DNA from: Propionimicrobium sp. PCR01-08-3
GTDB taxonomy: Bacteria > Actinomycetota > Actinomycetes > Propionibacteriales > Propionibacteriaceae
Assembly: GCF_030286045.1 (NCBI RefSeq)
Contig: NZ_CP127390.1
Location: forward strand, 2,001,482 to 2,065,481
Direction: 5' to 3'
Length of the DNA: 64,000 bases
The stretch's first letter is position 1, and the number at the start of each line of letters is the position of its first letter. Below are positions 45,028 to 53,103 of this stretch, piece by piece. The notes beneath the pieces are model-generated. The model saw nothing but the letters and a program-made list of their open reading frames with translations, was not told the DNA's origin and ran no database searches. A program made the translations under genes and the position numbers.

Positions 45028-46156
45028 CGGAGGGTTCCTCTCGGGTTGGGTTTCTGATTTCTCTTATCGCCTGCACGATCTGTAAAAGGGACGTGTCGTC
45101 GCCGAATGAGCCAGGACGGGTAGCCACCAGTCGGCGCCCGGCTACAGAGACGACAGCTCCCGGATGCACCTCACGGAGTACATCAAGCCGCGAAATTCCA
45201 AGCCGTGGCAACACCGCACCAGCCGTCTCCCCGCCAATCACCACGATATCCACATCCTGATGAGCGGCCAGCTTTTCGACGGCTTCACTCATGCGGGTAA
45301 GCAGCAGCGAACCAGCGTCCGGAAACAATTCTCCGCCGTGCGAGAACGCAAGCACGGCCAGGCCAGTTGAGGGATCCAAGCCGTCGGCCGGCCCCTCCTC
45401 CGTGATGAGAACCGCGGATGCACCGAGCGCTTCTGTCAATACCTCGAGCTGGCGAACGGCCGCCGCCGAAGCGCTGCCGACAGCAACGACAATCTTTCGT
45501 GCAGGGCCAAGGTCATCAAGAGCGGGTTCGAACGGCGGAATCGTCGTTGCCAAACCACTGGCCAGCGCGGACGCTCCCGCCAACACTGCATCATGTTGCG
45601 CCGCGATGCGTGCAGCAACCGCGGCCTGCTCTGCCGACTCCAGATCGACGATGGCCACAATGCCGGGCCGAAGAACCTCGTCCAACCTGTCCACTGTGGT
45701 GATGACGTGCGGCAGATCTGTCAACAGGTCGGCGAGACAGGCCGGAGCCGGTCGCGGTTCCCGCTCCCACAGACCGGTCTGATCAAGCCGCATGCCGCCG
45801 ACGAAAAGCGTTCCCTCGCGGACATGCCTGTCCAACTCCGGCAGCGCGGGCGAAAACAGCACCGGCCGGCCAAGCTCCACGATTTCAGTGAGGGTCATCT
45901 TGAGATGCCCTCGAAGCAACGAATCGATCTTCACAAATAAGGTTCCGCCCGCAACGCATGCCGCCAGCGCTTTTTGGAGCTGGGTGCGGTGCACGCCCGC
46001 AGGCAGCTCCCTTGTTCCAAGATTCGTCACATAGTCGGCCGGGACCACCCCATCAAAGCCAGGCAGCAGCACCGGCAGGCTACCGAATACTGCCGCCGTC
46101 TCACATGCGCCCGAGAGGTCATCCGCGATGATCACAAGGCCAGCTCTTTCTGGCAT
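45020..46156 (-). CDS. Four-carbon acid sugar kinase (DUF1537 family)
   Basis: A 378-residue kinase of the family shown to phosphorylate four-carbon acid sugars such as threonate and erythronate. The N-terminal domain has VIIADDLSGACETAAVFGS and FVKIDSLLRGHLKMTL; the C-terminal nucleotide domain has IVVAVGSASAAAVRQLE and VVIGGETAGAVLPRLGIS. ATG 46156 is preceded closely by GGAGG (one-base gap); a TTG at 46174 is the alternative start. First gene of the kinase, pdxA2-like, deoR operon, with two TTGCGC dyads upstream. Together they should turn a four-carbon acid into dihydroxyacetone phosphate. Confidence 0.92.
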   Translation of the reverse strand: MPERAGLVIIADDLSGACETAAVFGSLPVLLPGFDGVVPADYVTNLGTRELPAGVHRTQLQKALAACVAGGTLFVKIDSLLRGHLKMTLTEIVELGRPVLFSPALPELDRHVREGTLFVGGMRLDQTGLWEREPRPAPACLADLLTDLPHVITTVDRLDEVLRPGIVAIVDLESAEQAAVAARIAAQHDAVLAGASALASGLATTIPPFEPALDDLGPARKIVVAVGSASAAAVRQLEVLTEALGASAVLITEEGPADGLDPSTGLAVLAFSHGGELFPDAGSLLLTRMSEAVEKLAAHQDVDIVVIGGETAGAVLPRLGISRLDVLREVHPGAVVSVAGRRLVATRPGSFGDDTSLLQIVQAIREIRNPTREEPSDE

Positions 46157-46175
46157 GCCTCCATTATCGCACAAA

Positions 46176-46192
46176 CTGCGCGTTCTGCGCTA
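46176..46192. promoter_or_regulatory. DeoR-type site between kinase and aldo/keto reductase genes (imperfect)
   Basis: CTGCGC-GTTCT-GCGCTA, one mismatch per arm to TTGCGC-N5-GCGCAA. Its centre is 21 bp (two helical turns) from the perfect site at 46197-46213, which suggests cooperative binding. Confidence 0.6.
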
Positions 46193-46196
46193 CTTC

Positions 46197-46213
46197 TTGC
46201 GCATAACGCGCAA
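46197..46213. promoter_or_regulatory. DeoR-type operator between divergent genes (perfect)
   Basis: TTGCGC-ATAAC-GCGCAA: perfect arms with a 5-bp spacer in the 88-bp gap between the kinase and aldo/keto reductase genes, so one bound protein could control both. The same dyad occurs at 43005-43021. Confidence 0.78.
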
Positions 46214-46244
46214 CATCTGCCATGATGGACAACAAGGAGGAACA

Positions 46245-47222
46245 ATGGAGTCTCAACCAATTGTCATTGACGATGTGGCCGTCCCGCTATCGCGGCTCGT
46301 GCTCGGCACGATGTCATTCGGTGACACAGCCGATGCCGGCACCGCCGAGGCCATTTTCGAAGCCGCTCTGGAAGCCGGCATCACCGGCGTCGACTGTGCA
46401 AATGGATACGCCAAGGGCACCACTGAGGGCATCATCGCACCGCTGGTGGCAAAGCACCGGGACGAGATCGTGCTGGCCAGCAAGGCAGGAATGCCGCACC
46501 CAGATGATCAAGGCAACCCGCCGCTCGCGCCGTCGTCCGTCCGGGCGTGCATGGAAGGATCGCTCAGGCGATTAGGAGTTGACTACCTGGACATCTTTTA
46601 CCTGCATCAACCAGACAGGCAAACGCCTACCGCCGACACAATCGCCGCACTCGCCGATCTCTACAAAGAGGGCAAGTTCAAATCCCTTGGCGTCTCCAAC
46701 TTTGCCGCCTGGCAAGTCGCCGATATCGAACAGCTCACCGTTAAACTCGGAGTACCCCGCCCGATCATCGGCCAGAACGTATACAACCTGGTCGCGCGTC
46801 GTCTCGAGGACGAGTGGTTTGAATTCGCTCAGGTACACGACATCGTCACGATGTGCTACAACCCGTTGGCCGGTGGCCTGCTCGTGGCACCTCCGGCCGA
46901 AGATGCCGCGCCCAGCCGGTTCTCGGGCTCCGTTCTCGCAGACATGTACAAGAAGCGTTACTGGACGCCAGAGGTTCTCGGCGCCATCACCAGCATCGCG
47001 AAGCTTGCAGACGAGGCGGGTATGCCCCTACCTGAGCTCGGAATGCGCTGGATGATCTCACAGCCCGGCGTCGGCGCCCTGCTACTCGGCGGCGACAAGG
47101 TAGAACATGTCACATCCAATATCGCTTCAATCGCGAAGGGACCGCTCCCCGAAGACCTCATGACAGCAGTCACCGAACAAACCGATCCCCTCAAAGGATC
47201 AATGCCTGCCTACAACCGCTAG
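46245..47222 (+). CDS. Aldo/keto reductase
   Basis: A 325-residue NADPH-type aldo/keto reductase barrel. Catalytic features are GVDCANGYAKGTTEG (Asp and Tyr), IVLASKAGMPHPDD (Lys) and DIFYLHQPDRQTPT (His), with KSLGVSNFAAWQVADI and IGQNVYNLVAR as further family marks. AAGGAGG lies four bases before ATG 46245. Divergent from the four-carbon acid kinase and sharing its operators, it may interconvert the sugar (for example an aldose) feeding that pathway. Confidence 0.93.
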   Translation: MESQPIVIDDVAVPLSRLVLGTMSFGDTADAGTAEAIFEAALEAGITGVDCANGYAKGTTEGIIAPLVAKHRDEIVLASKAGMPHPDDQGNPPLAPSSVRACMEGSLRRLGVDYLDIFYLHQPDRQTPTADTIAALADLYKEGKFKSLGVSNFAAWQVADIEQLTVKLGVPRPIIGQNVYNLVARRLEDEWFEFAQVHDIVTMCYNPLAGGLLVAPPAEDAAPSRFSGSVLADMYKKRYWTPEVLGAITSIAKLADEAGMPLPELGMRWMISQPGVGALLLGGDKVEHVTSNIASIAKGPLPEDLMTAVTEQTDPLKGSMPAYNR

Positions 47223-47237
47223 CCCACATAGCAACGT

Positions 47238-47281
47238 GTGAGGGCTCCGGACAACGCACGGGTTCGGTCCGGGGTCCTCAC
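47238..47281 (+). terminator. Terminator after the aldo/keto reductase gene
   Basis: GTGAGG-GCT-CCGGAC (47238-47252) pairs with GTCCGG-GGT-CCTCAC (47267-47281), giving two 6-bp stems with a small internal loop, 16 bp after the stop. Confidence 0.78.
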
Positions 47282-47478
47282 GCTTCCCCTTGCTCACACA
47301 CCACCGGCCACCTACCCCAGCCGTTCCTCCGACATTCCAGCCGTGCGGGCAGCACATGAAATGTCTCACCAGACGCGGCCCCGACCAACACCATTGCCAA
47401 AGGCACCGACCCGGCCGTATTGGCTGCTTCTCCGAGAAGCTCGCAGCACAAGCAGTTCCTATTTGTTGCAACATCAGG

Positions 47479-47495
47479 CATACACTCGATGTATG
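47479..47495 (+). promoter_or_regulatory. Operator-like dyad over the antitoxin start codon
   Basis: CATACA-CTCGA-TGTATG: perfect 6-bp arms with a 5-bp spacer; the last three bases are the antitoxin ATG. Ribbon-helix-helix antitoxins typically bind such short dyads to repress their own operon. No good ribosome-binding site lies upstream, so the gene may be leaderless or weakly translated. Confidence 0.65.
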
Positions 47496-47786
47496 ACCAC
47501 TTCGACGGAGACAACCGGCCACAAGACCGCGCGACTTGCCGTCCGTCTCACTGACGAGCAGGACGCCCTGATCCGCAATGCAGCAGCGGCTTCCGGCCTT
47601 TCACTGACCGAGTTTGTACTATCGGCCGCCATCAACAAAGCCGAGGACACGCTCGCCGATCGGCGCGTCTTCTTGCTCGACGATGCTGCTTGGGAGGAGT
47701 TCACGGCGATTCTCGATCGACCGGCGCAACGACTTCCTGAACTTGCTGCGTTGCTGAGCCGCACGCCGCCGTGGGATGAGCAGTAA
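47493..47786 (+). CDS. DUF1778 (TacA-like) antitoxin
   Basis: A 97-residue antitoxin. Residues about 12-50 form a ribbon-helix-helix: ARLAVRLTDEQDALIRNAAA followed by SGLSLTEFVLSAAI. The C-terminal part (FLLDDAAWEEFTAILDRPAQ) is the acidic helix that wraps the toxin in TacA-type antitoxins. The stop codon touches the toxin ATG with no gap. ATG 47493 is chosen because it begins the conserved part; longer frames upstream have no family likeness. Confidence 0.92.
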   Translation: MTTSTETTGHKTARLAVRLTDEQDALIRNAAAASGLSLTEFVLSAAINKAEDTLADRRVFLLDDAAWEEFTAILDRPAQRLPELAALLSRTPPWDEQ

Positions 47787-48290
47787 ATGCCGTCGCTACC
47801 ACCACGTCCGATCAAAACGAGCGACGATCTTTCCGATTTTCACTGCGGCGAGCCAGCCCTCGACGCGTATCTCACGAATCGAGCTTTGGCCAATCACGTG
47901 ACCGACCTCGCGCGGTGCTACGTCTGCTGTGACACTCACGACACCACGGTCCTCGGCTATTACACCTTGTCTGCAATCGCAATCGGTCATGCCGACCTGC
48001 CTCGCCGAGTGCGTCGCAACGCTCCAAGTCCTGTACCGGCAGTATTGCTGGGCCGACTCGCCGTCGATCGCGAGGCACACGGCAGTGGTCTCGGAGCGGC
48101 CCTCTTGCGTGATGCCATTCTCTCTACGCTTGCCGCAGCCGAATGGATAGGTGTGCGGGTACTGCTGGTTCACGCATTGAATGAACACATTGCAGCGTTC
48201 TACGAGAGGTTCGACTTCCGGCCTTCTCCAACAGACCCTCTTCATCTGTACCTGCTGCTGGCGGACGCACGGCTGTCGCTCCAGAAGTGA
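47787..48290 (+). CDS. GNAT acetyltransferase toxin (TacT-like)
   Basis: A 167-residue Gcn5-type acetyltransferase of the class that acetylates charged tRNA and blocks translation. The start reads FHCGEPALDAYLTNRAL, the acetyl-CoA-binding loop is LAVDREAHGSGLGAALLRDA, and the conserved C-terminal Tyr is in AAFYERFDFRPSP. Family length is about 160-170 residues. Directly follows the DUF1778 gene, the standard TacAT order. The target tRNA cannot be read from sequence. Confidence 0.92.
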   Translation: MPSLPPRPIKTSDDLSDFHCGEPALDAYLTNRALANHVTDLARCYVCCDTHDTTVLGYYTLSAIAIGHADLPRRVRRNAPSPVPAVLLGRLAVDREAHGSGLGAALLRDAILSTLAAAEWIGVRVLLVHALNEHIAAFYERFDFRPSPTDPLHLYLLLADARLSLQK

Positions 48291-48362
48291 GGGACGACTG
48301 CTGGACGAGCTTTCTTGCCCCTGAGGACAGATCGAATCAGCATTGACGACCGCTGAGCTATC

Positions 48363-48390
48363 TTACATAGTACTTATGATGTAACGTACT
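48363..48390. promoter_or_regulatory. Overlapping inverted repeats before the TRAP binding-protein gene
   Basis: TTACAT (48363-48368) pairs with ATGTAA (48379-48384), and AGTAC (48369-48373) with GTACT (48386-48390). The stretch ATAGTACTTAT (48367-48377) recurs as ATAGTATTTAT at 50300-50310, before the hydroxyacid dehydrogenase gene, hinting at shared control by the GntR protein encoded between them. Confidence 0.55.
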
Positions 48391-48458
48391 ACTAATCGTC
48401 GCGGGCTCACTGATGATGCCCGACGCGAGTCATCTGCAAAACAAGGAGGTTCCCCCAC

Positions 48459-49493
48459 ATGAAGTTGTCCAAAGCGGGATTAGCTGCGACCATCGGTCTC
48501 ATCTGTTTGGGTATTACCGCTTGCGGTGGATCCGGTGATGCATCCAACGGAGGCGGCGCAACAACCATCTGGAAGCTTGCGTTCAATCAGACAGAGGATC
48601 ATCCGCAATTCAAGGCCGCCGAGCAGCTCGGCGAGCTGCTGGACGATGCAACCGATGGCCGGTACACGATAAAGCCTTACGCGAATGAGCAACTCGGCAG
48701 TCAGACTCAAGCCATTACAAATGTCTCTGACGGCACTATCGAGATGATTTGGGCAAGCAGCGGTACTTTGGAGAATTTCAACCAGGATTTCATCGTCTTC
48801 AACTTGCCGTACGTATTCGATTCCGTCGAGGCTCAAGAGGCAGTGTTGGCCCAACCTGACAAGCTGCAGGAGTTATACACCTCTCTCGAGGACAGCAAGA
48901 ACATGACAGTCTTAACCGGAGTTCACGCCGGAGTTCGAAATATCTACAACAGCGTCCGTCCGATCCGAGAACCAGCCGACCTCAATGGTCTAAAGATCAG
49001 GGTCCAGCAGTCCGAATCTCAGGTGAAAATGATCGAGCTGATGGGAGCGGTTGCGTCGCCACTCGATACTGGAGAGATCTACTCCGCACTGCAGACAGGA
49101 GTCCTCGATGGTTCCGAGAACAACGAAACCGTCTTTGCTTCGCTCAAACATGCCGAGGTGGCGAAGTACTACTCCTATACCCGCCACTTGCTGATTCCCG
49201 ATTACCTGATCGTCAGCACGAGCGCACTCGACGCGATGAGTGACGAAGACCGCCAAGCTCTGCTCAACCTGGTGCCACAAGCTCAACAGACCGCCAATGA
49301 CCTATTCGCCGAGTTCGTTACAACCTCGATTGCCGATGCTGAGGGCAGCGCCGTAGAATTCAACGATGACGTGGACGTTGACGCCTTCAAAGAGAACGTG
49401 AAGCCGTTGATCGACGAATCGGTGGCAGCCAACGATCTGCGCCAGGAGCTATACGCGATGGTCGAAAACGCCAACGAGGCCGCCGCTGCCTGA
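48459..49493 (+). CDS. TRAP transporter substrate-binding lipoprotein (DctP type)
   Basis: A 344-residue extracytoplasmic binding protein. The signal peptide ends in a lipobox at GITACGG (residues about 18-24), so it is membrane-tethered. DctP-family blocks include TIEMIWASSGTLENF, VHAGVRNIYNSVRPIREPAD, LNGLKIRVQQSESQVKMIEL and GEIYSALQTGVLDGSENNE, where the conserved Arg (KIRV) binds a carboxylate. AAGGAGG precedes the start. No DctQ/DctM membrane genes lie nearby, so it either works with a TRAP permease elsewhere or serves another role, such as sensing. The gene is lower in GC than its surroundings. Confidence 0.9.
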   Translation: MKLSKAGLAATIGLICLGITACGGSGDASNGGGATTIWKLAFNQTEDHPQFKAAEQLGELLDDATDGRYTIKPYANEQLGSQTQAITNVSDGTIEMIWASSGTLENFNQDFIVFNLPYVFDSVEAQEAVLAQPDKLQELYTSLEDSKNMTVLTGVHAGVRNIYNSVRPIREPADLNGLKIRVQQSESQVKMIELMGAVASPLDTGEIYSALQTGVLDGSENNETVFASLKHAEVAKYYSYTRHLLIPDYLIVSTSALDAMSDEDRQALLNLVPQAQQTANDLFAEFVTTSIADAEGSAVEFNDDVDVDAFKENVKPLIDESVAANDLRQELYAMVENANEAAAA

Positions 49494-49514
49494 CTCAGGC
49501 AAGACCGCATGACT

Positions 49515-49559
49515 ATTGGGTTCGATTCAGCTGACAGCGCTAGCCGGCTCGAACCCGAT
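49515..49559. terminator. Bidirectional terminator between TRAP protein and GntR genes
   Basis: ATTGGGTTCGA (49515-49525) and TCGAACCCGAT (49549-49559) pair at 10 of 11 positions between two convergent genes. Confidence 0.75.
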
Positions 49560-49568
49560 AATCGTGTC

Positions 49569-50267
49569 CTATCCGGACGACGACAGCTCCGTCTGCAGAC
49601 CGTCCATCTGACGGCGTGACACAGTCTCGGCAACTACATCGTCGCGCTCGGCGATTGCCTTCGCAATCCGCGAATGGTCCAGTAGGGCCCCAGGTTCAGG
49701 CGTGACCGGCATCAGGCCGTGGATTGATCTTCCCCGCAGCACCTCGACAATCATGCCCCGCATTGCGATCAACATCTCGTTTCCCGACGCCTCCAAGAGC
49801 AAACTGTGAAACTCGATGTCGGTCTGCAAATACTTGTCTGAGCGCCCGAGGCCCCGCTCGCCAAGGGCCTTGAGGTCGTCCGCGAGCGCGACGAGCTGGT
49901 CTGCTTGTTCATCGCTACGCCTCTGAGACGCCAATCCCGCCGCCATTGGCTCGATGCCACGACGCAGCTCCGTCAGTGAAGTGATTTGGGCGAGTTTTTC
50001 ATCACTCTCCAAGCGCCACTCGATCACTTGCGCATCCAGCACGCTCCACTGGCTCTTGGGAAGTACCTGAATGCCGGCCCGACGTTTTGCGACCAATAGG
50101 CCAACCGACTCAAGGGCCTTCACCACATCGCGAGCCAACGTCCGAGAAATACCGAACTTCTCCTCAACATCGGACAATGTCAATCGAGCGCCAGCCTCCA
50201 GCCGACCGTCCACGATCTCCATTGCCACTTGCTGAAGAACCGTGTGAAACACATTGCCCGACGGCAT
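49569..50267 (-). CDS. GntR-family regulator, FadR/FCD type
   Basis: A 232-residue regulator. The HTH is VAMEIVDGRLEAGARLTLSD then VEEKFGISRTLARDVVKALE; residues about 80-230 form the helical FCD domain, with metal-site candidates in TDIEFHSLLLEASGN and LLDHSRIAKAIAERD. FCD regulators commonly sense organic acids such as gluconate, mannonate or glucuronate. It is divergent from the dehydrogenase/mannonate dehydratase genes and convergent to the TRAP protein gene, which suggests it controls sugar-acid use. Confidence 0.93.
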   Translation of the reverse strand: MPSGNVFHTVLQQVAMEIVDGRLEAGARLTLSDVEEKFGISRTLARDVVKALESVGLLVAKRRAGIQVLPKSQWSVLDAQVIEWRLESDEKLAQITSLTELRRGIEPMAAGLASQRRSDEQADQLVALADDLKALGERGLGRSDKYLQTDIEFHSLLLEASGNEMLIAMRGMIVEVLRGRSIHGLMPVTPEPGALLDHSRIAKAIAERDDVVAETVSRRQMDGLQTELSSSG

Positions 50268-50290
50268 GCCATCCCCATCCGTATCAGTTG

Positions 50291-50310
50291 ACTATATAGA
50301 TAGTATTTAT
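50291..50310. promoter_or_regulatory. Operator-like repeat before the dehydrogenase gene
   Basis: ACTAT-ATAG-ATAGT (50291-50304) is a perfect 5-bp inverted repeat in the gap between the GntR gene and the divergent dehydrogenase gene. The overlapping ATAGTATTTAT (50300-50310) matches 10 of 11 bases of a stretch before the TRAP protein gene. Confidence 0.55.
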
Positions 50311-50402
50311 TGCTAAAGATGTGACTAAGGTGTAGCTTAAGACCACGTGCGACGACGGACCCTGGGAGTCCGACGTATCCATTCAAAGATACAAGGAGAA
50401 CT

Positions 50403-51404
50403 ATGGTCAGCATCGCCTCTCCCATAAACGTCCTGGTGTGCGATCCGAATCTTGTAGAGCATAAAGACGAGCTGGAATCGCTTATCGGCGATCAAGCTAC
50501 GTGTCATTGGGTTACCAATGCCACAAGCACCAAAGCTCTGACGTCGCTGGAGTACGCGACTTGCTATATCGGGGCCAAGTTCACCGCCGAGATGGCCCCT
50601 CATGCCAAGAGGCTTCAGCTGGTCCTTGTGGGCGGCGCAGGTTTCGACGGCATCGAACTGACGCAGCTTCCTTCAGGATGCACGGTTGCAAACACCTTTA
50701 ACCATGAATCCTCAATCGCCGAGTATGTGATAGCCGCAGCAATCATGATGCGACGAGGTATTCTCCGGCAATCTCGCGCGTTGGCTTCTGGTGATTGGGC
50801 GTCTTCGGTCTACGACTCGTCGATATCGCAGCCCCCGGCTCTGTCGGGCACCAACGTCGGCATCCTCGGATACGGCCATATCGGCAAAGCTGTCTGGCAG
50901 GCTTTTCGTTCCTTTGGTGCGACGGGCCGCGCGATAAAGCACACGGCCTCGTCGGGAGTGCCGGACGGTCTCGAGTGGCTCGGCACGGAATCCGACCTCA
51001 ATCAGCTGCTGGACGAAAGCGATGTCTTCGTCATCTGTATGCCGCTGAACGACTCCACCCGTGGCATTATCGGCGCTTCAGAATTGGTCAGGCTCGGTAG
51101 GGACGCAATAGTAGTAAATGTCGGGCGTGGTCCATTGGTGGACGAGACTGCCTTCTACGAAGCACTGCGTGATGGCGCTATCGGCGGCGCTGCGATCGAC
51201 GTCTGGTACAGGTATCCCGATTCGTCCGGCCATGCGATGCCTGCCGACAAGCCCTTCTGGACGCTGCCGAACGTGTTGATGACTCCTCATATTTCCGGTG
51301 TGACCAGTGCGACATTTACCGGTCGTGTCCACGACATTGCGCAGAACATTCGCAACCAGATCGAAGGAAAGCCGATCGACCGCGTCGTTTACGTACAGTC
51401 CTGA
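50403..51404 (+). CDS. 2-hydroxyacid dehydrogenase
   Basis: A 333-residue NAD(P)-dependent D-isomer-type 2-hydroxyacid dehydrogenase. Marks: LVLVGGAGFDGIELTQLPSG, the NAD fold GTNVGILGYGHIGKAVWQAF, IVVNVGRGPLVDETAFYEAL with the catalytic Arg, and NVLMTPHISGVTSATFTGRV with the catalytic His. Start follows AAGGAGAACT. It precedes the mannonate dehydratase gene by 36 bp in one probable operon. The exact hydroxy acid is unknown; a sugar-acid-derived keto acid is likely. Confidence 0.92.
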   Translation: MVSIASPINVLVCDPNLVEHKDELESLIGDQATCHWVTNATSTKALTSLEYATCYIGAKFTAEMAPHAKRLQLVLVGGAGFDGIELTQLPSGCTVANTFNHESSIAEYVIAAAIMMRRGILRQSRALASGDWASSVYDSSISQPPALSGTNVGILGYGHIGKAVWQAFRSFGATGRAIKHTASSGVPDGLEWLGTESDLNQLLDESDVFVICMPLNDSTRGIIGASELVRLGRDAIVVNVGRGPLVDETAFYEALRDGAIGGAAIDVWYRYPDSSGHAMPADKPFWTLPNVLMTPHISGVTSATFTGRVHDIAQNIRNQIEGKPIDRVVYVQS

Positions 51405-51440
51405 TCAAATACCAAAGGTTCCACTCCCAGAAAGGCAGCA

Positions 51441-52658
51441 ATGACCAACCTGATAAGCAAGGTCGATGTCATCGTCACGAGTCCGGCACGCAACTACGTG
51501 CTGCTCAAGATCACCACCGAGGACGGGGTTGTCGGCTGGGGTGATGCAACGGTGAACGGACGCGAGCTCGCCGTGGCGTCCTACCTGCGCGACCATTTGG
51601 CGCCCATCCTCGTTGGACGCGACGCCGACCGCATTGAGGACACCTGGCAGTACCTGTACCGGGGCGTCTACTGGCGGCGCGGCCCCATCAACATGGCAGC
51701 GATCGGGGCCATCGACCTCGCACTGTGGGACATCAAGGGAAAGTCGCTGAACCAGCCCGTCTATCAGTTGCTGGGCGGCAAGGTACGTGACCGAGTGCTC
51801 GCCTACACCCACGCGACCGGATGGGAAACCTCCGAACTTCTCGAATCGGTGGACGAGGTGCTCGGGCGCGGGCTCCGTGCCGTACGCGCACAGTCCGGTG
51901 TACCGGGGCTCTCGACCGTCTATGGCGTCACCCGCGGTATCAAGCGCTACGAGCCCGCCAAGCGGGATCTGCGTCCGCTCGAAGAAGAGTGGGATTCGTC
52001 CGCCTACCTACGGCATGCGCCCAAGGCGCTGGCCGAGGTTCGGGCCCACATCGGCGACGAAGTCGAGCTGCTGCACGACGCGCACCACCGGCTGACACCC
52101 ATTCAGGCCGCCCGGCTCGGCAAAGAGCTGGAGCCATTGCACCTGTTCTGGCTGGAGGATCTCACCCCGACCGAAAACCAGGAAGCTTTCGATCTGATCC
52201 GGGAGCACACCACGACGCCGCTGGCCGTCGGCGAGGTGCACAACACGATCTGGGATTGTAAAGATCTGATCATCAACCAGCGGATCGACTATGTTCGCAC
52301 CTGCGTGATGCATGCCGGCGGCATCTCGCACGTCCGCAAGATCTTCGATCTCGCCGATCTCTACCAGGTCAAAGGCGCCCCCCATGGCCCCTCCGATGTC
52401 TCCCCGCTGACCATGGCCGCGTCTGTACAGCTGGGCATGGCCTCCCCTGCTTTCGGCATGCAGGAATACATGGGCTACCCGGAGCAGGTCGGGACGGTCT
52501 TCTCCCCCGGCTATCGGCTGGTCGACGGTTATCTGACGGCAAGCGATGCTCCCGGGCTCGGAGTCGAGATCGACGAGGATGCGGCCCGCGAGCAACCCTA
52601 CGATCAGGCATATCTACCGGTCGCCCGCACCTTGGACGGCGCCATCACCAACTGGTGA
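51441..52658 (+). CDS. manD: Mannonate dehydratase (ManD/RspA type, enolase superfamily)
   Basis: A 405-residue enolase-superfamily acid-sugar dehydratase. ManD-specific text includes VYWRRGPINMAAIGAIDLAL, YTHATGWETSELLESVDEVL, the metal Asp in LLHDAHHRLTPIQA, metal Glu residues in HLFWLEDLTPTENQEAF and LAVGEVHNTIWDCKDLIINQ, and GAPHGPSDVSPLTMAAS. It dehydrates D-mannonate (some members also D-gluconate) to 2-keto-3-deoxygluconate. No KDG kinase or aldolase lies next to it; the DapA-like protein at 38505 could in principle act on a keto-deoxy acid. Confidence 0.9.
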   Translation: MTNLISKVDVIVTSPARNYVLLKITTEDGVVGWGDATVNGRELAVASYLRDHLAPILVGRDADRIEDTWQYLYRGVYWRRGPINMAAIGAIDLALWDIKGKSLNQPVYQLLGGKVRDRVLAYTHATGWETSELLESVDEVLGRGLRAVRAQSGVPGLSTVYGVTRGIKRYEPAKRDLRPLEEEWDSSAYLRHAPKALAEVRAHIGDEVELLHDAHHRLTPIQAARLGKELEPLHLFWLEDLTPTENQEAFDLIREHTTTPLAVGEVHNTIWDCKDLIINQRIDYVRTCVMHAGGISHVRKIFDLADLYQVKGAPHGPSDVSPLTMAASVQLGMASPAFGMQEYMGYPEQVGTVFSPGYRLVDGYLTASDAPGLGVEIDEDAAREQPYDQAYLPVARTLDGAITNW

Positions 52659-53103
52659 GCACGCGCTTCTTCGACACAAGACGAGTTCGGACCCCAAGGG
52701 CATTCCATGGCAGACGTCGCCTGTGCGCAGTCTCGCCGCGGCACCCAAATGCGCCTACGCGAACGGGTCATCGGAAACCCTGGCGGTCCGTCGCTCAGCT
52801 AGCGCAACGAGTGGCCCAGAACAACTTGTCTCAACTTTAATATGACCATTGGACGCCGCGTCGGTTCACGGCCTAGCGTTCTTTCGGAAGTGCCACCAGC
52901 ATCGCTCGGTCACCTGCCAAGCGGTCTTCCGGTCAGCGGCGAAACATCGGCGTCCGGCAATGCTTGTGGTCTTCGTGTGCAGTCCCTGGAGCGTCTGCGC
53001 ACAAACTGCCGAACCGGCAGCCAAGGCGCGAGACACCCCTCAGATGCCTCCTCCACCTCGTGCGACTGATCTGGCATGCCTGATTAGCCCGAAGGAGGGA
53101 ACA
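52659..53103. other. Gene-free gap between manD and the MFS gene
   Basis: About 445 bp without a credible gene. One small hairpin, CTGCCG-AAC-CGGCAG at 53006-53020, stands out; the ribosome-binding site GAAGGAGGGAACA at its end belongs to the MFS gene. I see no repeats or transposase remnants. Confidence 0.5.
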
